Of a stretch of 64,000 nt of DNA, positions 34,213 through 43,796 are shown in pieces. The notes below the pieces were generated by a model. The model was given only the letters and a program-made list of their open reading frames with translations. It searched no databases and had not been told where the DNA came from. The first letter of the stretch is position 1; the number at the start of each line of letters is the position of its first letter. Source of the DNA: Pedobacter alluvionis (lineage in GTDB: Bacteria; Bacteroidota; Bacteroidia; Sphingobacteriales; Sphingobacteriaceae). The stretch lies in NCBI RefSeq assembly GCF_003664035.1, contig NZ_RCCK01000011.1, forward strand, positions 186,001 to 250,000. Reading direction: 5' to 3'. The position numbers were made by a program, and so were the translations under genes.

Positions 34213-37200
34213 CTATAAGGCTGCTCTTACTGAGAAAGCAAATGTACGTACATACGGCATACCACCATATTCGGCGAAAGAACCGGCACTATTACTAAAT
34301 AAACCTTCAGGATTTAAATGGTCAGGCAGGCTATTATAGATATAGAATAAGTTCCTTGCCGTTACGCCAAGATTAACCTGTTTGAAATTAATTTTATCGG
34401 TAATTCTTTTTGGCACAGTATAACCTAACGAAACTTCTCTTAGCGCAACCCAGCTATTTTCGAAAGTGGAGTATTCCCTGATACCAGTAGACCATTGGGT
34501 TAGTCTGGCATAATAAATCCTCGCACTAACCGGTTGTACTAATCCTTTATCTACCGCCTGTTGGAATGTTAAACCACCAACGTTAACATTATTTAATAGA
34601 GTTCCTTTAGCAAAAACCCCTTCTGGAATAACACCATCATTGGCAATAACATTGCCTTGAGCATCTTTTCTTGGTAATCCACCAAAATCAGCAGAACGGC
34701 CAAACAAAGTACTTTCGAATGCACCAAAATTGGTTCCATATTGATGAGTACCCGAAGCCAATAAACCACCCACTTTAGCATCGATCTGGAAACCCAAATT
34801 AAAATTCTTATAACGGATGTTGTTAATAGAACTTGCATTAAATTTCTCCATCATACTACCTAAGTTTTTATTACCCTGCCCCGCATCGCTACTTCTGAAA
34901 TAACTACCATTGGCTTTTAACAATTTTTGACCATTGTTAGGATCATCGATGTTATTGCCCTGTGCATCTGTGGCTTGATAAGTAGCATAACCGTAACCAG
35001 TGTAAATGCTACCATACTCTTGACCAGCAACTGCAACAGAGGTCATATCAGCACCAAAAGCATAACCTAAAGTGTATGAATCTACGCCAGGTGCAAGTGA
35101 AATAATTTTATTTTTATTTCTTGCAAAATTGATGGTAGAAGTCCACTCAAACTCCTTAGTTCTGATCGGCACACCCGTTAATAAAATTTCGATACCCTTA
35201 TTTTGGATATTACCTGCGTTAAATAATTTCTTTTGAACACCTGATTCAATAGGTAATGCTAAAGACAAAATTTGATTTGTTGTATTCTTTTTATAGAATG
35301 AAAAATCAACGCCTAAACGATCATTAAAAAACCTCAATTCAGTACCCAATTCAAATTCTTTTGTTAATTCATTTTTTAGGTCCTGATTTCCCAAAGTATA
35401 ATCTGGGTAACCATATCTAGGCATCTGTTTTCCAGTCTCATCAGTGTAAGTACCCAAAAACTGATATTTACCTGCACTGGTTGTAAATGGCGATGTTCCC
35501 ATACCTGTATAACCAAAATTGGCCCTTAATTTACCATAAGAAAGGAAATCAAAAGCAGGTTTATTCTTTAATGATTCAGAGAATACATAGGCTAAACCCA
35601 CTGAAGGATAAGTATAACTGTAGTCACCATGGCCGTCAGGATAAGTTAATGTAGATGACCAATCGTTTCTTGCGCTGAAGTTTAAGGTAAGCATATTTTT
35701 ATAGGTCAGATCGCCATAAGCATATACTGCATCCGTTCTTTGGCTACCATCTGTGCTATTTTCTACAATCGTATTATTTACAGAATTACCCAAAAAGAAT
35801 TTTCCAGGATCCTTTAAACCGCCGTCGGTTCTCGTTTTAGTATACTTATTTCCAAAGTCTCTGGCTGTTTCAGCGCCGATACTCATGTTGAAATCAAAAT
35901 CCTGACCAAATTTCTTATTACCGTTTAATAAGAACTGTAGTCTACTACTTTTTTGATTTGATTGACTTAGTGCATATTCACCACCAGTAAAACCAACACC
36001 GTTACCTATATTTTTTGTTTCCCCATTTGTGTTAACCTGGTTTAAAGTTCCTCTCACTAATGCATTTAACCATGGTGTAATATTAGCTTTAACATCTACA
36101 TTTCCCCTGAAAACGTTTTCGCGTTGCCTAACATTTTTTTCGTAGATGCCAAACCATAAACCAGATAAGCCATAAGGATCATCATTACCAGATAATTGTC
36201 CACCTCTAACCGGATCTAGATAATGATCTTTCCAATAATTGGTATCATAACTTCTTGGAGTACCATATACAAGTGCGAACAAAGGATTGTCATTATTCGA
36301 CTGACTTACTGGGTTATAACTATTGCTGATTGTATAGTTAACACCAGCGTTAATTTCGAAGATTTTACCAAATTTACGTGATCCCCTAAAATCGATTGCA
36401 TCACGATCAAATTTATTGTTTGGAAGAATACCCGTGCTATATAACTTTGAATAAGACAACCTGAATGTTCCATTTTCATCTCCACCCTGAAACGCCAAAT
36501 TTGAATTGCTATAGTTACCTAATTTATAAGCATCCAACAGGTTATTAGGCTGAGCATTCCAATTGATCATTCTGCCATCAATATCCTTCACCAGGCTACC
36601 ATCAAACCGAGGTCCAAAGCTCCAAAAATAATTAGGTCCATCTACTGCAGGAGTACCTGATGCATCTTTTGTAAAAGTTGGATTAATACCTGCACCAAAT
36701 TCGTTCTGTAAATCCATTGTTCTGTAAGCTTGTTCAATGGTTTGAGTATGTGAGAATGAAATACCTAAACCTTGGCCGCCTTTACCTTTCTTAGAGGTAA
36801 TTAAAAGCACTCCATTTTGAGCCCTTGAGCCATATAGTGAGCTTGCTGCTGCACCTTTCAAAACAGTGATACTTTCATAATCATCAGCATTAAGGTTTTT
36901 CATAATATTACCAAAATCCTGAGGTGCGTTTCCATAAGAATCTGCACCCGTAACACCTGGCTGAATAAGAACTCCATCAATAACAACCAATGGCTGTGTA
37001 TTTGGACTTAAAGAGGAGTTACCCCTGATTCTGATCCTTGAAGAAGATTGAGGGCCACCAGAGCCCTGATTAATCATCACACCAGCAACCTTACCTTGCA
37101 AAGCATTTACAATATTCTGCTCGTTAGCCCTTACCAGATCTTCACCTTTCACTTCCTGGATTGAATAACTTAACTTTCTGGTTTGTTGTTTTACGCCAAA

Positions 37201-37527
37201 ACCTGTTGTTACTGTAACCTCCTCAAGTGATTTTGAATCTTCTTTTAATGAAATATTAAAATTTTTGTTACTACCAACCAGTATTTCTTGGCGTAAGAAA
37301 CCTACAGCAGAGAAAACAAGTGTTTCATTACTCGAAGCGCTGATGCTAAATTTACCGTTTCCATCAGTTTGTGTGGCTTTTTGAGTACCCTTTACAGAAA
37401 CGTTCGCCCCTGGCAGTGGCCCAGACGAATCCTTCACGGTTCCCGTAATAATAGTTTGTGCATGAGCTGCAATTGCAAGAAACGTAAGCAAAAGCACACT
37501 CAAACATTTAAAGTACATTTTCTTCAT
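34213..37527 (-). CDS. SusC/RagA-family TonB-dependent outer-membrane transporter
   Basis: This is a TonB-dependent transporter of 1104 residues. It has a signal peptide (1-23), a carboxypeptidase-D regulatory-like domain (about 26-100, VTGTVKDSSGPLPGANV-like), the plug (about 112-235) with the SusC-specific region GKVAGVMINQGSGGPQSSS, and a 22-strand barrel ending in AFSVRAAL. There is no N-terminal secretin/STN domain, so regulation through an anti-sigma factor is not indicated, and no ECF sigma or anti-sigma gene is adjacent. It is the first gene of the susC-susD-redoxin-monooxygenase unit. Confidence 0.95.
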   Translation of the reverse strand: MKKMYFKCLSVLLLTFLAIAAHAQTIITGTVKDSSGPLPGANVSVKGTQKATQTDGNGKFSISASSNETLVFSAVGFLRQEILVGSNKNFNISLKEDSKSLEEVTVTTGFGVKQQTRKLSYSIQEVKGEDLVRANEQNIVNALQGKVAGVMINQGSGGPQSSSRIRIRGNSSLSPNTQPLVVIDGVLIQPGVTGADSYGNAPQDFGNIMKNLNADDYESITVLKGAAASSLYGSRAQNGVLLITSKKGKGGQGLGISFSHTQTIEQAYRTMDLQNEFGAGINPTFTKDASGTPAVDGPNYFWSFGPRFDGSLVKDIDGRMINWNAQPNNLLDAYKLGNYSNSNLAFQGGDENGTFRLSYSKLYSTGILPNNKFDRDAIDFRGSRKFGKIFEINAGVNYTISNSYNPVSQSNNDNPLFALVYGTPRSYDTNYWKDHYLDPVRGGQLSGNDDPYGLSGLWFGIYEKNVRQRENVFRGNVDVKANITPWLNALVRGTLNQVNTNGETKNIGNGVGFTGGEYALSQSNQKSSRLQFLLNGNKKFGQDFDFNMSIGAETARDFGNKYTKTRTDGGLKDPGKFFLGNSVNNTIVENSTDGSQRTDAVYAYGDLTYKNMLTLNFSARNDWSSTLTYPDGHGDYSYTYPSVGLAYVFSESLKNKPAFDFLSYGKLRANFGYTGMGTSPFTTSAGKYQFLGTYTDETGKQMPRYGYPDYTLGNQDLKNELTKEFELGTELRFFNDRLGVDFSFYKKNTTNQILSLALPIESGVQKKLFNAGNIQNKGIEILLTGVPIRTKEFEWTSTINFARNKNKIISLAPGVDSYTLGYAFGADMTSVAVAGQEYGSIYTGYGYATYQATDAQGNNIDDPNNGQKLLKANGSYFRSSDAGQGNKNLGSMMEKFNASSINNIRYKNFNLGFQIDAKVGGLLASGTHQYGTNFGAFESTLFGRSADFGGLPRKDAQGNVIANDGVIPEGVFAKGTLLNNVNVGGLTFQQAVDKGLVQPVSARIYYARLTQWSTGIREYSTFENSWVALREVSLGYTVPKRITDKINFKQVNLGVTARNLFYIYNSLPDHLNPEGLFSNSAGSFAEYGGMPYVRTFAFSVRAAL

Positions 37528-37827
37528 GTTTAAAAGATTAGTTAAATAAAATTGTTTGGGTTTGTTGGTTTTTTGAATTTGAACGATTTAATATGATATA
37601 ATAAAATTGGATAGCATAAATAATTTTCGATTTTCATGATAAATCGATTTAAAACGCAATAAGATCATTAAAGTGATTTCCGCTTGATGGTATTCCTATA
37701 ATACCAGATGGTTATATTGGATAATGGGATTCATAAATTATTGGTGTTTGATTAGTTATAACAAACTTAATAAAAAAACATAAAACGGCGTTATTCTTTT
37801 TAATTTTTTTAAAAAGATAATTTTAGC
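37528..37827. other. Upstream region of the susC unit
   Basis: No ORF is present. This AT-rich stretch should hold the promoter of the susC unit. A short inverted pair around TATTCCTATAATACC (near 37690-37705) is visible, but I cannot assign a factor. Confidence 0.35.
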
Positions 37828-37857
37828 AAAAAAAAAGCCTGCATAAAGCAAGCTTTT
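37828..37857 (-). terminator. Terminator of the parA-lepB cluster
   Basis: On the minus strand AAAGCTTGC pairs with GCAGGCTTT, followed by a long T-run. It lies 20 nt past the lepB stop codon. Confidence 0.8.
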
Positions 37858-37877
37858 TCTAAAAAAATTATATTTTA

Positions 37878-39071
37878 TTAATGAATTCCCATAAACAACC
37901 TGCTCCATCTTATTTTATGTAGGAAAGATGCAGTACTATCCCAGCTCATCCAAACAAATAAGGCCTTACCAACAATATGATCTTCGGGTACAAAACCCCA
38001 ATAACGCGAATCGGCCGAATTGTGGCGGTTATCGCCCATCATCCAATAGTAATCCATTTTAAAAGTATAGGTAGTGGCAACCTTATCGTTAATATACCAA
38101 ACACCTGCCTTTTGCTCTACTTTGTTTCCTTCGTAAGTTCTGATTGCCCTATAATACAGAGGCATGGTATTGCTGTCGATTTTCACGGTCCATCCTTTTG
38201 AAGGGATTTTAACAGGACCAAAGTTATCCCTGTTCCAAACCCTGTTTGGATCGTTTGGAAAAACGCCACCCGGAACGGCTCCGGCAGGATCGGGACTTAA
38301 GGTCACTGATTTCACAAAATCAAAAGCTTTCAGTTTTTCCACAATTTCTGGTGAAGCATCTAAAATGTATGTCTTATCTGCAATAGCAGGTGCACCACCT
38401 AAATTTAAGTTAAATTCATCAAGCGCTGCATAATTAAAGTCCATGGTTTTAAACTCGATGCGATAAGGCATCATACCTGTGTTCTTTAAAGGCTCATTTT
38501 TGCCATTTACATTGGCAACACCATTGCTCATCGAAATTACATCGCCCGGAATACCAATACACCTCTTAATAAAATTCTCGCGTTTATCTACCGGACGATC
38601 TACTATTGTGTAGGTGCTCCTCACCTGTTCGCGGCCCATACTACGCACCAAAGCGTAATAACTTTCTGCCTGGTTTTCTACTGCAACCGTATCTCCTTCA
38701 GGAAAGTTAAATACCACTACATCGTTTCTTTTAATTTTAGATAAACCTGGCAAACGGTGATATTTCCACTGCACACCATCCCAATAAGCTTTGGTGGAAG
38801 TGGTTAAAGGCATCGTATGATGCGCGAAAGGAAAAGCAACCGGGGTCATCGGGATGCGAGCACCGTAATTCACTTTACTCACAAAAAGGAAATCGCCGAT
38901 AAGCAAAGATCTCTCCATCGAACCGGACGGAATGGTATAAGCCTCTATAAAAAATACGCGGATGATGGTTGCAGCCACTACTGCAAAAACAATTGCATCA
39001 ACCCACTCGCGGGTTTTAGTTTTTTTCTTCTTTGGGGCATCTTTTTTTCGTTGCCAGAATTTATAATTCAT
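37878..39071 (-). CDS. lepB: Signal peptidase I (S26 family)
   Basis: LepB removes signal peptides from exported proteins at the periplasmic face of the inner membrane. The 397-residue protein has a basic N-terminus, one membrane helix (about 24-42) and the catalytic Ser51 in IPSGSMERS. The general-base lysine lies in ENFIKRCIGIPGD, and the C-terminal box reads MMGDNRHNSADSRYWG. It is longer than proteobacterial LepB because of inserted sequence between the lysine box and the final box, as is usual in Bacteroidota. It follows dapB on the same strand. Confidence 0.95.
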   Translation of the reverse strand: MNYKFWQRKKDAPKKKKTKTREWVDAIVFAVVAATIIRVFFIEAYTIPSGSMERSLLIGDFLFVSKVNYGARIPMTPVAFPFAHHTMPLTTSTKAYWDGVQWKYHRLPGLSKIKRNDVVVFNFPEGDTVAVENQAESYYALVRSMGREQVRSTYTIVDRPVDKRENFIKRCIGIPGDVISMSNGVANVNGKNEPLKNTGMMPYRIEFKTMDFNYAALDEFNLNLGGAPAIADKTYILDASPEIVEKLKAFDFVKSVTLSPDPAGAVPGGVFPNDPNRVWNRDNFGPVKIPSKGWTVKIDSNTMPLYYRAIRTYEGNKVEQKAGVWYINDKVATTYTFKMDYYWMMGDNRHNSADSRYWGFVPEDHIVGKALFVWMSWDSTASFLHKIRWSRLFMGIH

Positions 39072-39173
39072 ATATCTTATTTTTGGTTTCGCGATTTATT
39101 TAATCGGCTACCTGTTATCTGTAATCCTTTGGTGTGATTTCACAGATTGAGTGATTTCACAGACTATATTATG

Positions 39174-39208
39174 CTTTGGTCTTTCAGCTTTACGCTTTCA
39201 ACTTTATT
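39174..39208. repeat. Degenerate 7-nt-periodic run
   Basis: Five units in exact 7-base phase (CTTTGGT, CTTTCAG, CTTTACG, CTTTCAA, CTTTATT) run up to and over the 3' end of dapB, so the array supplies the last codons of that gene. Confidence 0.6.
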
Positions 39209-39938
39209 CAAAAATATCAGTAATATTAAAAAATCCTTTTTTATCTTTCAGCCACTCTGCTGCTACCACAGCACCTAAAGCAAAACCAGCCCTATTATGC
39301 GCAGTGTGTTTAATTTCTATTTCATCCACTTCGCTACTGTAAATTACAGTATGTGTACCAGGAATATTTTCTATCCTGTGCGATTCTATCAACAATTGTT
39401 CTGCTTTGGGAAACAATTCTACGTCAGTTCCTACCACTTCGTTTAACCACTCTTGTTTTCTTTCCAGGTTATCTACAATCCCTTCTGCAAGCGTAATGGC
39501 TGTACCACTTGGCGCATCCAGTTTTTGGGTATGGTGTATTTCTTCAACCTGAACTTCGTAGGCAGGATAGTTATTCATCAGCTTTGCCAAAGTTTGATTA
39601 AGCTTAAAGAATAAGTTTACGCCAATACTAAAGTTAGACCCGTAGAGCAATGTATTGTTACTATTGCTGCAATCGTTTTTTACTTCCTGGAGTTTGCCAT
39701 ACCAGCCGGTTGTACCCACAACTATTGGTACATTGGCATCAAAACAGGCGTCAATATTTTTTAAAACCGAATCAGGCGTACTAAAATCTATAGCCACATC
39801 AGCTGATTTTAAATTTTGTCTGGTTAAATCTTCCTGGTTATCGATCGTTATTTTTAAAACAATTTCGTGGCCACGTTCCACCGCAAATTTTTCGATAATC
39901 TGCCCCATTTTACCATATCCCAAAAGCGCAATTTTCAT
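39204..39938 (-). CDS. dapB: 4-hydroxy-tetrahydrodipicolinate reductase
   Basis: DapB reduces 4-hydroxy-tetrahydrodipicolinate in the lysine and diaminopimelate pathway that feeds peptidoglycan. The 244-residue enzyme shows the nucleotide-binding GYGKMGQIIE at 7-16, the catalytic segment EIHHTQKLDAPSGTA and a C-terminal FALGAVVAAEWL. Length is normal for Bacteroidota. It lies within the parA-parB-DUF5683-dapB-lepB cluster, an order often kept in this phylum. Confidence 0.95.
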   Translation of the reverse strand: MKIALLGYGKMGQIIEKFAVERGHEIVLKITIDNQEDLTRQNLKSADVAIDFSTPDSVLKNIDACFDANVPIVVGTTGWYGKLQEVKNDCSNSNNTLLYGSNFSIGVNLFFKLNQTLAKLMNNYPAYEVQVEEIHHTQKLDAPSGTAITLAEGIVDNLERKQEWLNEVVGTDVELFPKAEQLLIESHRIENIPGTHTVIYSSEVDEIEIKHTAHNRAGFALGAVVAAEWLKDKKGFFNITDIFE

Positions 39939-40057
39939 CTTTATGTTATTTTCAGTTTCTGTTCTTATTTTTTATCCTTATCCCTAACAGCTAATTGCCA
40001 CATCATCACAATTTCAAATGTAATATCCTTTTATTGATTTTCACGATGGTTTCGGCT

Positions 40058-40783
40058 TTAAAATGTTAACGATAATTTTAGTGCAGGCGTTGCATTTAAA
40101 CCATATACCGAATTGGTATTAATCATCGATGGCATTACCTTAAAAGAAAGGTTATCGTCAATATTGAAGAAATGCAAACGGGCTGCAACATAGGCATCTA
40201 CTATATTGGCAAAATAAACCAAACCGTAAGAGAACAAGACAATCTGTTTATTCCTCCTATACGTATCTTTACGCTGGGTGATGCCTGTTGTAGAATAACG
40301 GCTACCAAAAGGACCGTTAGGATCAGGCTGACCGTTATTCGCGTCGCGATATTGTAATTCTGTTAGCGATAAATCATATTGTTTGCTACTTTCGATGTAC
40401 GACATGGTAAGCACGGTTATCCCACCATAAATAGCCGCAATTTTGCCGCCGGTATACAGCTTTTGAAAAAACTGACTTTTTCCTGCTCTTGTACCATAAC
40501 CATCGTTTAGCAATTGCATATTATACAATTGCCCCCAACCTGGTATAATCATCGATCTGAAAACAGCTTTTCTACCGGCAACTTTACCCGGATTAACATA
40601 CTTGGCTTTCATCGAATCCTTTCTCGTCATCGGTTTTTTAGCCGCAGTATCTAAAGACTTAGATAATTTAATTTTCGAGGTATCTGCAGGTTTTAACAAC
40701 GTATCCTTAACCTGTGCCGAGGCTAAGTTTACAAGGAAAAATGTAAATGCAGCAACCAGTATGAAAAGTTTAGTCTTTTGCAT
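40058..40783 (-). CDS. DUF5683 family membrane-associated protein
   Basis: This 241-residue exported protein has a signal peptide (1-23, ending ASAQ), a Lys/Asp-rich linker, and then the family segment KAVFRSMIIPGWGQLYN with two or three hydrophobic helices. DUF5683 proteins of Bacteroidota are regularly encoded between parB and dapB, but no function is established. Its start codon overlaps the parB stop by one base (TAATG), indicating translational coupling. Confidence 0.85.
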   Translation of the reverse strand: MQKTKLFILVAAFTFFLVNLASAQVKDTLLKPADTSKIKLSKSLDTAAKKPMTRKDSMKAKYVNPGKVAGRKAVFRSMIIPGWGQLYNMQLLNDGYGTRAGKSQFFQKLYTGGKIAAIYGGITVLTMSYIESSKQYDLSLTELQYRDANNGQPDPNGPFGSRYSTTGITQRKDTYRRNKQIVLFSYGLVYFANIVDAYVAARLHFFNIDDNLSFKVMPSMINTNSVYGLNATPALKLSLTF

Positions 40784-41691
40784 TACCAGTCTAATAACTC
40801 TAGAATTCGGTTTAAGTCATCATCGCTCATAAAAGGAATTTCTATCGCTCCTTTACCATTCTGAGTTACTTTTAACTTTACTCGGGTAGCAAATTTAGAA
40901 GCGAGATCGTCCTGTAATTTTTGATATTGAAAAGAAACAGCTTTTTCTTTCGATTTTTCGCCGGCTTTTAAAGGTATGTGCTGCAGATTACGTACAAGCT
41001 CTTCTACTTTACGTACGGATAAGCCTTTTTCTAAAATTTCCTGGTGAATAAACAACTGTTTGTCCACACCATCAACATTAATTAAGGCCCTTGCATGCCC
41101 CATGCTAATTTTCTGATCGCGGATGGAAGCCTGAATAGCAGGAGGAAGTTTTAACAAACGCAGGTAATTAGTCACCGTGGTACGGTTTTTACCTACACGT
41201 TCGCCTAATTGTTCTTGTTTTAACCCCACCTCATCTATCATCCGTTGAAAACTTAATGCTACTTCAATGGCATTTAAATTTTCGCGCTGAATATTTTCGA
41301 TCAGGGCCATTTCCAACATCTGTTGATCGTTGGCACTGCGGATGTAAGCAGGAATCTGTGTTAAACCAGCTAGTTTTGACGCCCTGAACCTACGCTCACC
41401 TGAAATGAGCTGGTATTTGTTTGCGCCAAGTTTTCTAACCGTAATGGGTTGTATTAAACCCTGTATCTTGATCGAATCGGCAAGCTCATTTAATGCTACC
41501 TGGTCAAATTCGGTACGGGGCTGGTATGGATTGGTTTCAACTTCAGTTAAACTTACATGACTGATATTACCAATCTGCTCGGTTTCGCTCACAGCATTTA
41601 CCTGCTGTTTCGGCGGATGAGCAGATTCGCTATCATCTAAAAGCGCACTTAACCCTCTTCCTAAACCTGTTTTTCGCTGAAAAGATGTCAT
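40783..41691 (-). CDS. parB: Chromosome partitioning protein ParB
   Basis: ParB binds parS sites, clamps on DNA and partitions the chromosome with ParA. The 302-residue protein opens with the ParA-activating MTSFQRKTGLGRGLSALLDD. The CTP-binding ParB/Srx domain contains ISGERRFRASKLAGL. The helix-turn-helix region includes QEQLGERVGKNRTTVTNYLR, and a C-terminal dimerisation domain follows. It starts 7 nt after the parA stop. I did not find a clear parS palindrome in the window. Confidence 0.95.
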   Translation of the reverse strand: MTSFQRKTGLGRGLSALLDDSESAHPPKQQVNAVSETEQIGNISHVSLTEVETNPYQPRTEFDQVALNELADSIKIQGLIQPITVRKLGANKYQLISGERRFRASKLAGLTQIPAYIRSANDQQMLEMALIENIQRENLNAIEVALSFQRMIDEVGLKQEQLGERVGKNRTTVTNYLRLLKLPPAIQASIRDQKISMGHARALINVDGVDKQLFIHQEILEKGLSVRKVEELVRNLQHIPLKAGEKSKEKAVSFQYQKLQDDLASKFATRVKLKVTQNGKGAIEIPFMSDDDLNRILELLDW

Positions 41692-41698
41692 CTATAAT

Positions 41699-42502
41699 TT
41701 ATAAAGTTGCTGTTCCTATGTTTTCTTCTTCCTTTAAAAGACCGTTTTTCTTCACAATTTCGCGGGCAAGGTTAAGGTAGTTAATGGCACCTTTGCAATT
41801 TGCATCGTGCATAATGACCGAAACGCCATAACTAGGTGCTTCACTTAAACGTGTATTGCGCTGAATAATGGTATCGAAAACCAATTCATGAAAATGCGTT
41901 CTCACCTCTTCTACCACCTGGTTCGATAAACGCAAACGCACATCGTACATGGTTAATAAAATACCCTCAATCTCCAGATCAGGGTTTAAACGGTTCTGAA
42001 CGATTTTTATGGTATTTAGTAATTTCCCCAATCCTTCTAACGCAAAATACTCGCACTGAACAGGAATAATAACCGAATCAGCTGCTGTTAAAGCATTGAT
42101 GGTAATTAAACCTAAGGATGGAGAACAATCGATGATAATGAAATCATACTGATCTTTGATTTTCTCCAAAACCGCTTTCATTTTATACTCGCGGTTGTTG
42201 AGGTTAATCATCTCGATTTCCGCACCAACCAGATCAATGTGGGCAGGCAGTAAATCTAAATTTGGTGTATCTGTTTTTTGGATGGCCTGTAACGGGTCAA
42301 TATCATTAATGATACACTCATAAATACTGTCTTTAATATTCCGGGGATCGAAACCGATACCTGAAGTTGAATTTGCCTGAGGATCAGCATCTACCAGTAA
42401 AGTTTTATATTCTAGTACGGCTAAACTCGCAGCCAGGTTTATAGATGAAGTTGTTTTACCAACGCCACCTTTTTGATTTGCTAATGCAATAATTTTGCTC
42501 AT
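41699..42502 (-). CDS. parA: ParA/Soj-family chromosome partitioning ATPase
   Basis: This Walker-type ATPase moves ParB-bound origins over the nucleoid. The 267-residue protein has the deviant Walker A KGGVGKTTSSINLA (residues 11-24), the Walker B-like DFIIIDCSPSLGL and the DPQANSTSG motif. It is the first gene of the minus-strand cluster parA-parB-DUF5683-dapB-lepB. The divergent gap to the FMN reductase gene is 180 nt. Confidence 0.95.
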   Translation of the reverse strand: MSKIIALANQKGGVGKTTSSINLAASLAVLEYKTLLVDADPQANSTSGIGFDPRNIKDSIYECIINDIDPLQAIQKTDTPNLDLLPAHIDLVGAEIEMINLNNREYKMKAVLEKIKDQYDFIIIDCSPSLGLITINALTAADSVIIPVQCEYFALEGLGKLLNTIKIVQNRLNPDLEIEGILLTMYDVRLRLSNQVVEEVRTHFHELVFDTIIQRNTRLSEAPSYGVSVIMHDANCKGAINYLNLAREIVKKNGLLKEEENIGTATL

Positions 42503-42573
42503 CTATGTATCCGAAATTTACTTAACGTTTATTTGGGCTGTGTTATTTATGCGTTTTAATTGGCAAAAAGTTC

Positions 42574-42581
42574 TATTTTTG
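42574..42581 (+). promoter_or_regulatory. Promoter -7 element upstream of the FMN reductase gene
   Basis: TATTTTTG followed by C matches TAnnTTTG. It lies about 100 nt before the ATG at 42683, leaving a long leader. Confidence 0.4.
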
Positions 42582-42682
42582 CGTTGTTTACGGCCTTTTT
42601 CACAATCAGCTAAGATACAAACTATATGGCAATTTTAGCAAGAAGCTTGTTTGGGTTTTACACATCTTATTAACAATTATCC

Positions 42683-43204
42683 ATGATCACAATTATAGCC
42701 GCTACCAACAGGCCCAATAGCAATACGCTAAAAGTTGCCAAATATTACCAGAAGCAACTAAAAGAAAAAGGTGCCGATGCCAATCTGTTCAGCCTGGAGC
42801 ACTTGCCTATAGATGTTTTGAACACGGATATGTATGGCAAACGATCGGAAGCTTTTCAGGAAATCCAGAACATGATTTACCAAACCGAAAAGTTTTTGTT
42901 CATCATGCCAGAGTATAATGGCAGTTACCCGGGAGTATTAAAAGTATTAATAGATGCCTCTAATTTCCCTGATAGTTTTTACGATAAAAAAGCAGCATTA
43001 GTGGGCATTTCATCGGGCAAATATGGCAATATACGTGGTGTAGATCATTTTACAGGCGTTTGCCACTATATTAACCTGCATGTTTTACCCTTACGTTTAC
43101 ACATTCCGAATATAAAAACCGAATTAGATACAGAAGGCAACTTAAGCCAACCAGATACGATTAAGTTTACCAACGAGCAGATAGAGAAGTTTATCAAATT
43201 CTAG
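42683..43204 (+). CDS. NAD(P)H-dependent FMN reductase / flavodoxin-fold oxidoreductase
   Basis: The 173-residue cytoplasmic protein has the flavodoxin-like fold of the NADPH-dependent FMN reductase family. The phosphate-binding loop is ATNRPNSNTLKVAKYY, the flavin-contacting segment is FIMPEYNGSYPGVLK, and the end of the fold reads GISSGKYGNIRG. The family includes azoreductases, chromate reductases and quinone reductases, so the electron acceptor is not assignable. It is transcribed divergently from parA. Confidence 0.9.
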   Translation: MITIIAATNRPNSNTLKVAKYYQKQLKEKGADANLFSLEHLPIDVLNTDMYGKRSEAFQEIQNMIYQTEKFLFIMPEYNGSYPGVLKVLIDASNFPDSFYDKKAALVGISSGKYGNIRGVDHFTGVCHYINLHVLPLRLHIPNIKTELDTEGNLSQPDTIKFTNEQIEKFIKF

Positions 43205-43261
43205 TCTTTATTCATTTTTATGCGCCTTGCAGCCTTAAATCTTATTACCAGCCGTGCCACC

Positions 43262-43465
43262 TAAACCTGATGGAAGCGGCACGCAGTAAAGCGGACAGCG
43301 GGAACTACACCAACCTAAATGCTTCCAAACCTGCTTTCCTAAAAAACAAAATTCAGATCTAATGTTTTTTTGCTTTTGGAAAGCCAAACCTGTGTTTCAT
43401 AGGAACATTTCTCCCTGCTCTTCGCTTTACTCCGTTGCACTCCGTGTTCGCTACGATCAGGTTTA
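43262..43465 (+). repeat. ~200-bp element with terminal inverted repeats, copy B
   Basis: The element is bounded by TAAACCTGAT at the left and ATCAGGTTTA at the right, a perfect 10-bp inverted repeat. The left arm continues GGAAGCGGCACGCAGTAAAG. The right arm, read in reverse, matches copy A (7367-7567). Similarity to copy C extends about 25-30 bp beyond both ends. It carries no ORF of its own. Confidence 0.7.
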
Positions 43466-43561
43466 TAAACAAAGAACAGTGCTGGAAGACCCAAAGAATA
43501 ATGTAATGGCGCATTATTTCAGCACCATGCAACTCCAAATATTATTACTCGCCATACCACC

Positions 43562-43758
43562 TAAACCCGATGAAAGCGGCACGTAGTAAAGCGGACAGCG
43601 GGAACTACACCAACCTAAATGCTACTTAACCTGCTTTCCAAAAAACAATAGTTTAATCTTCTTTCGGAAAGCCCAGCCTGCATTTTCATAGGAGTGTCAG
43701 TCCTGCTCCGTTTGTAGTGTCGGCGTGAAGCCGCCAGCTACCACTTTAATCAGGTTTA
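43562..43758 (+). repeat. ~200-bp element with terminal inverted repeats, copy C
   Basis: This is a direct tandem copy of element B about 300 bp further on. It shares AGTAAAGCGGACAGCGGGAA and the flank CCAACCTAAATGCT. The right arm is more diverged but ends in the same ATCAGGTTTA. Confidence 0.7.
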
Positions 43759-43796
43759 GGAACAAAAAACAGTACTTTGAACTTTCAAAAGTAAAA

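Noticed and set aside
40783..42682. Replication origin next to parA-parB
   Set aside because: parAB often lie near oriC, but I saw no cluster of DnaA boxes, no dnaA and no AT-rich unwinding region of the right form in the 180-nt divergent gap.
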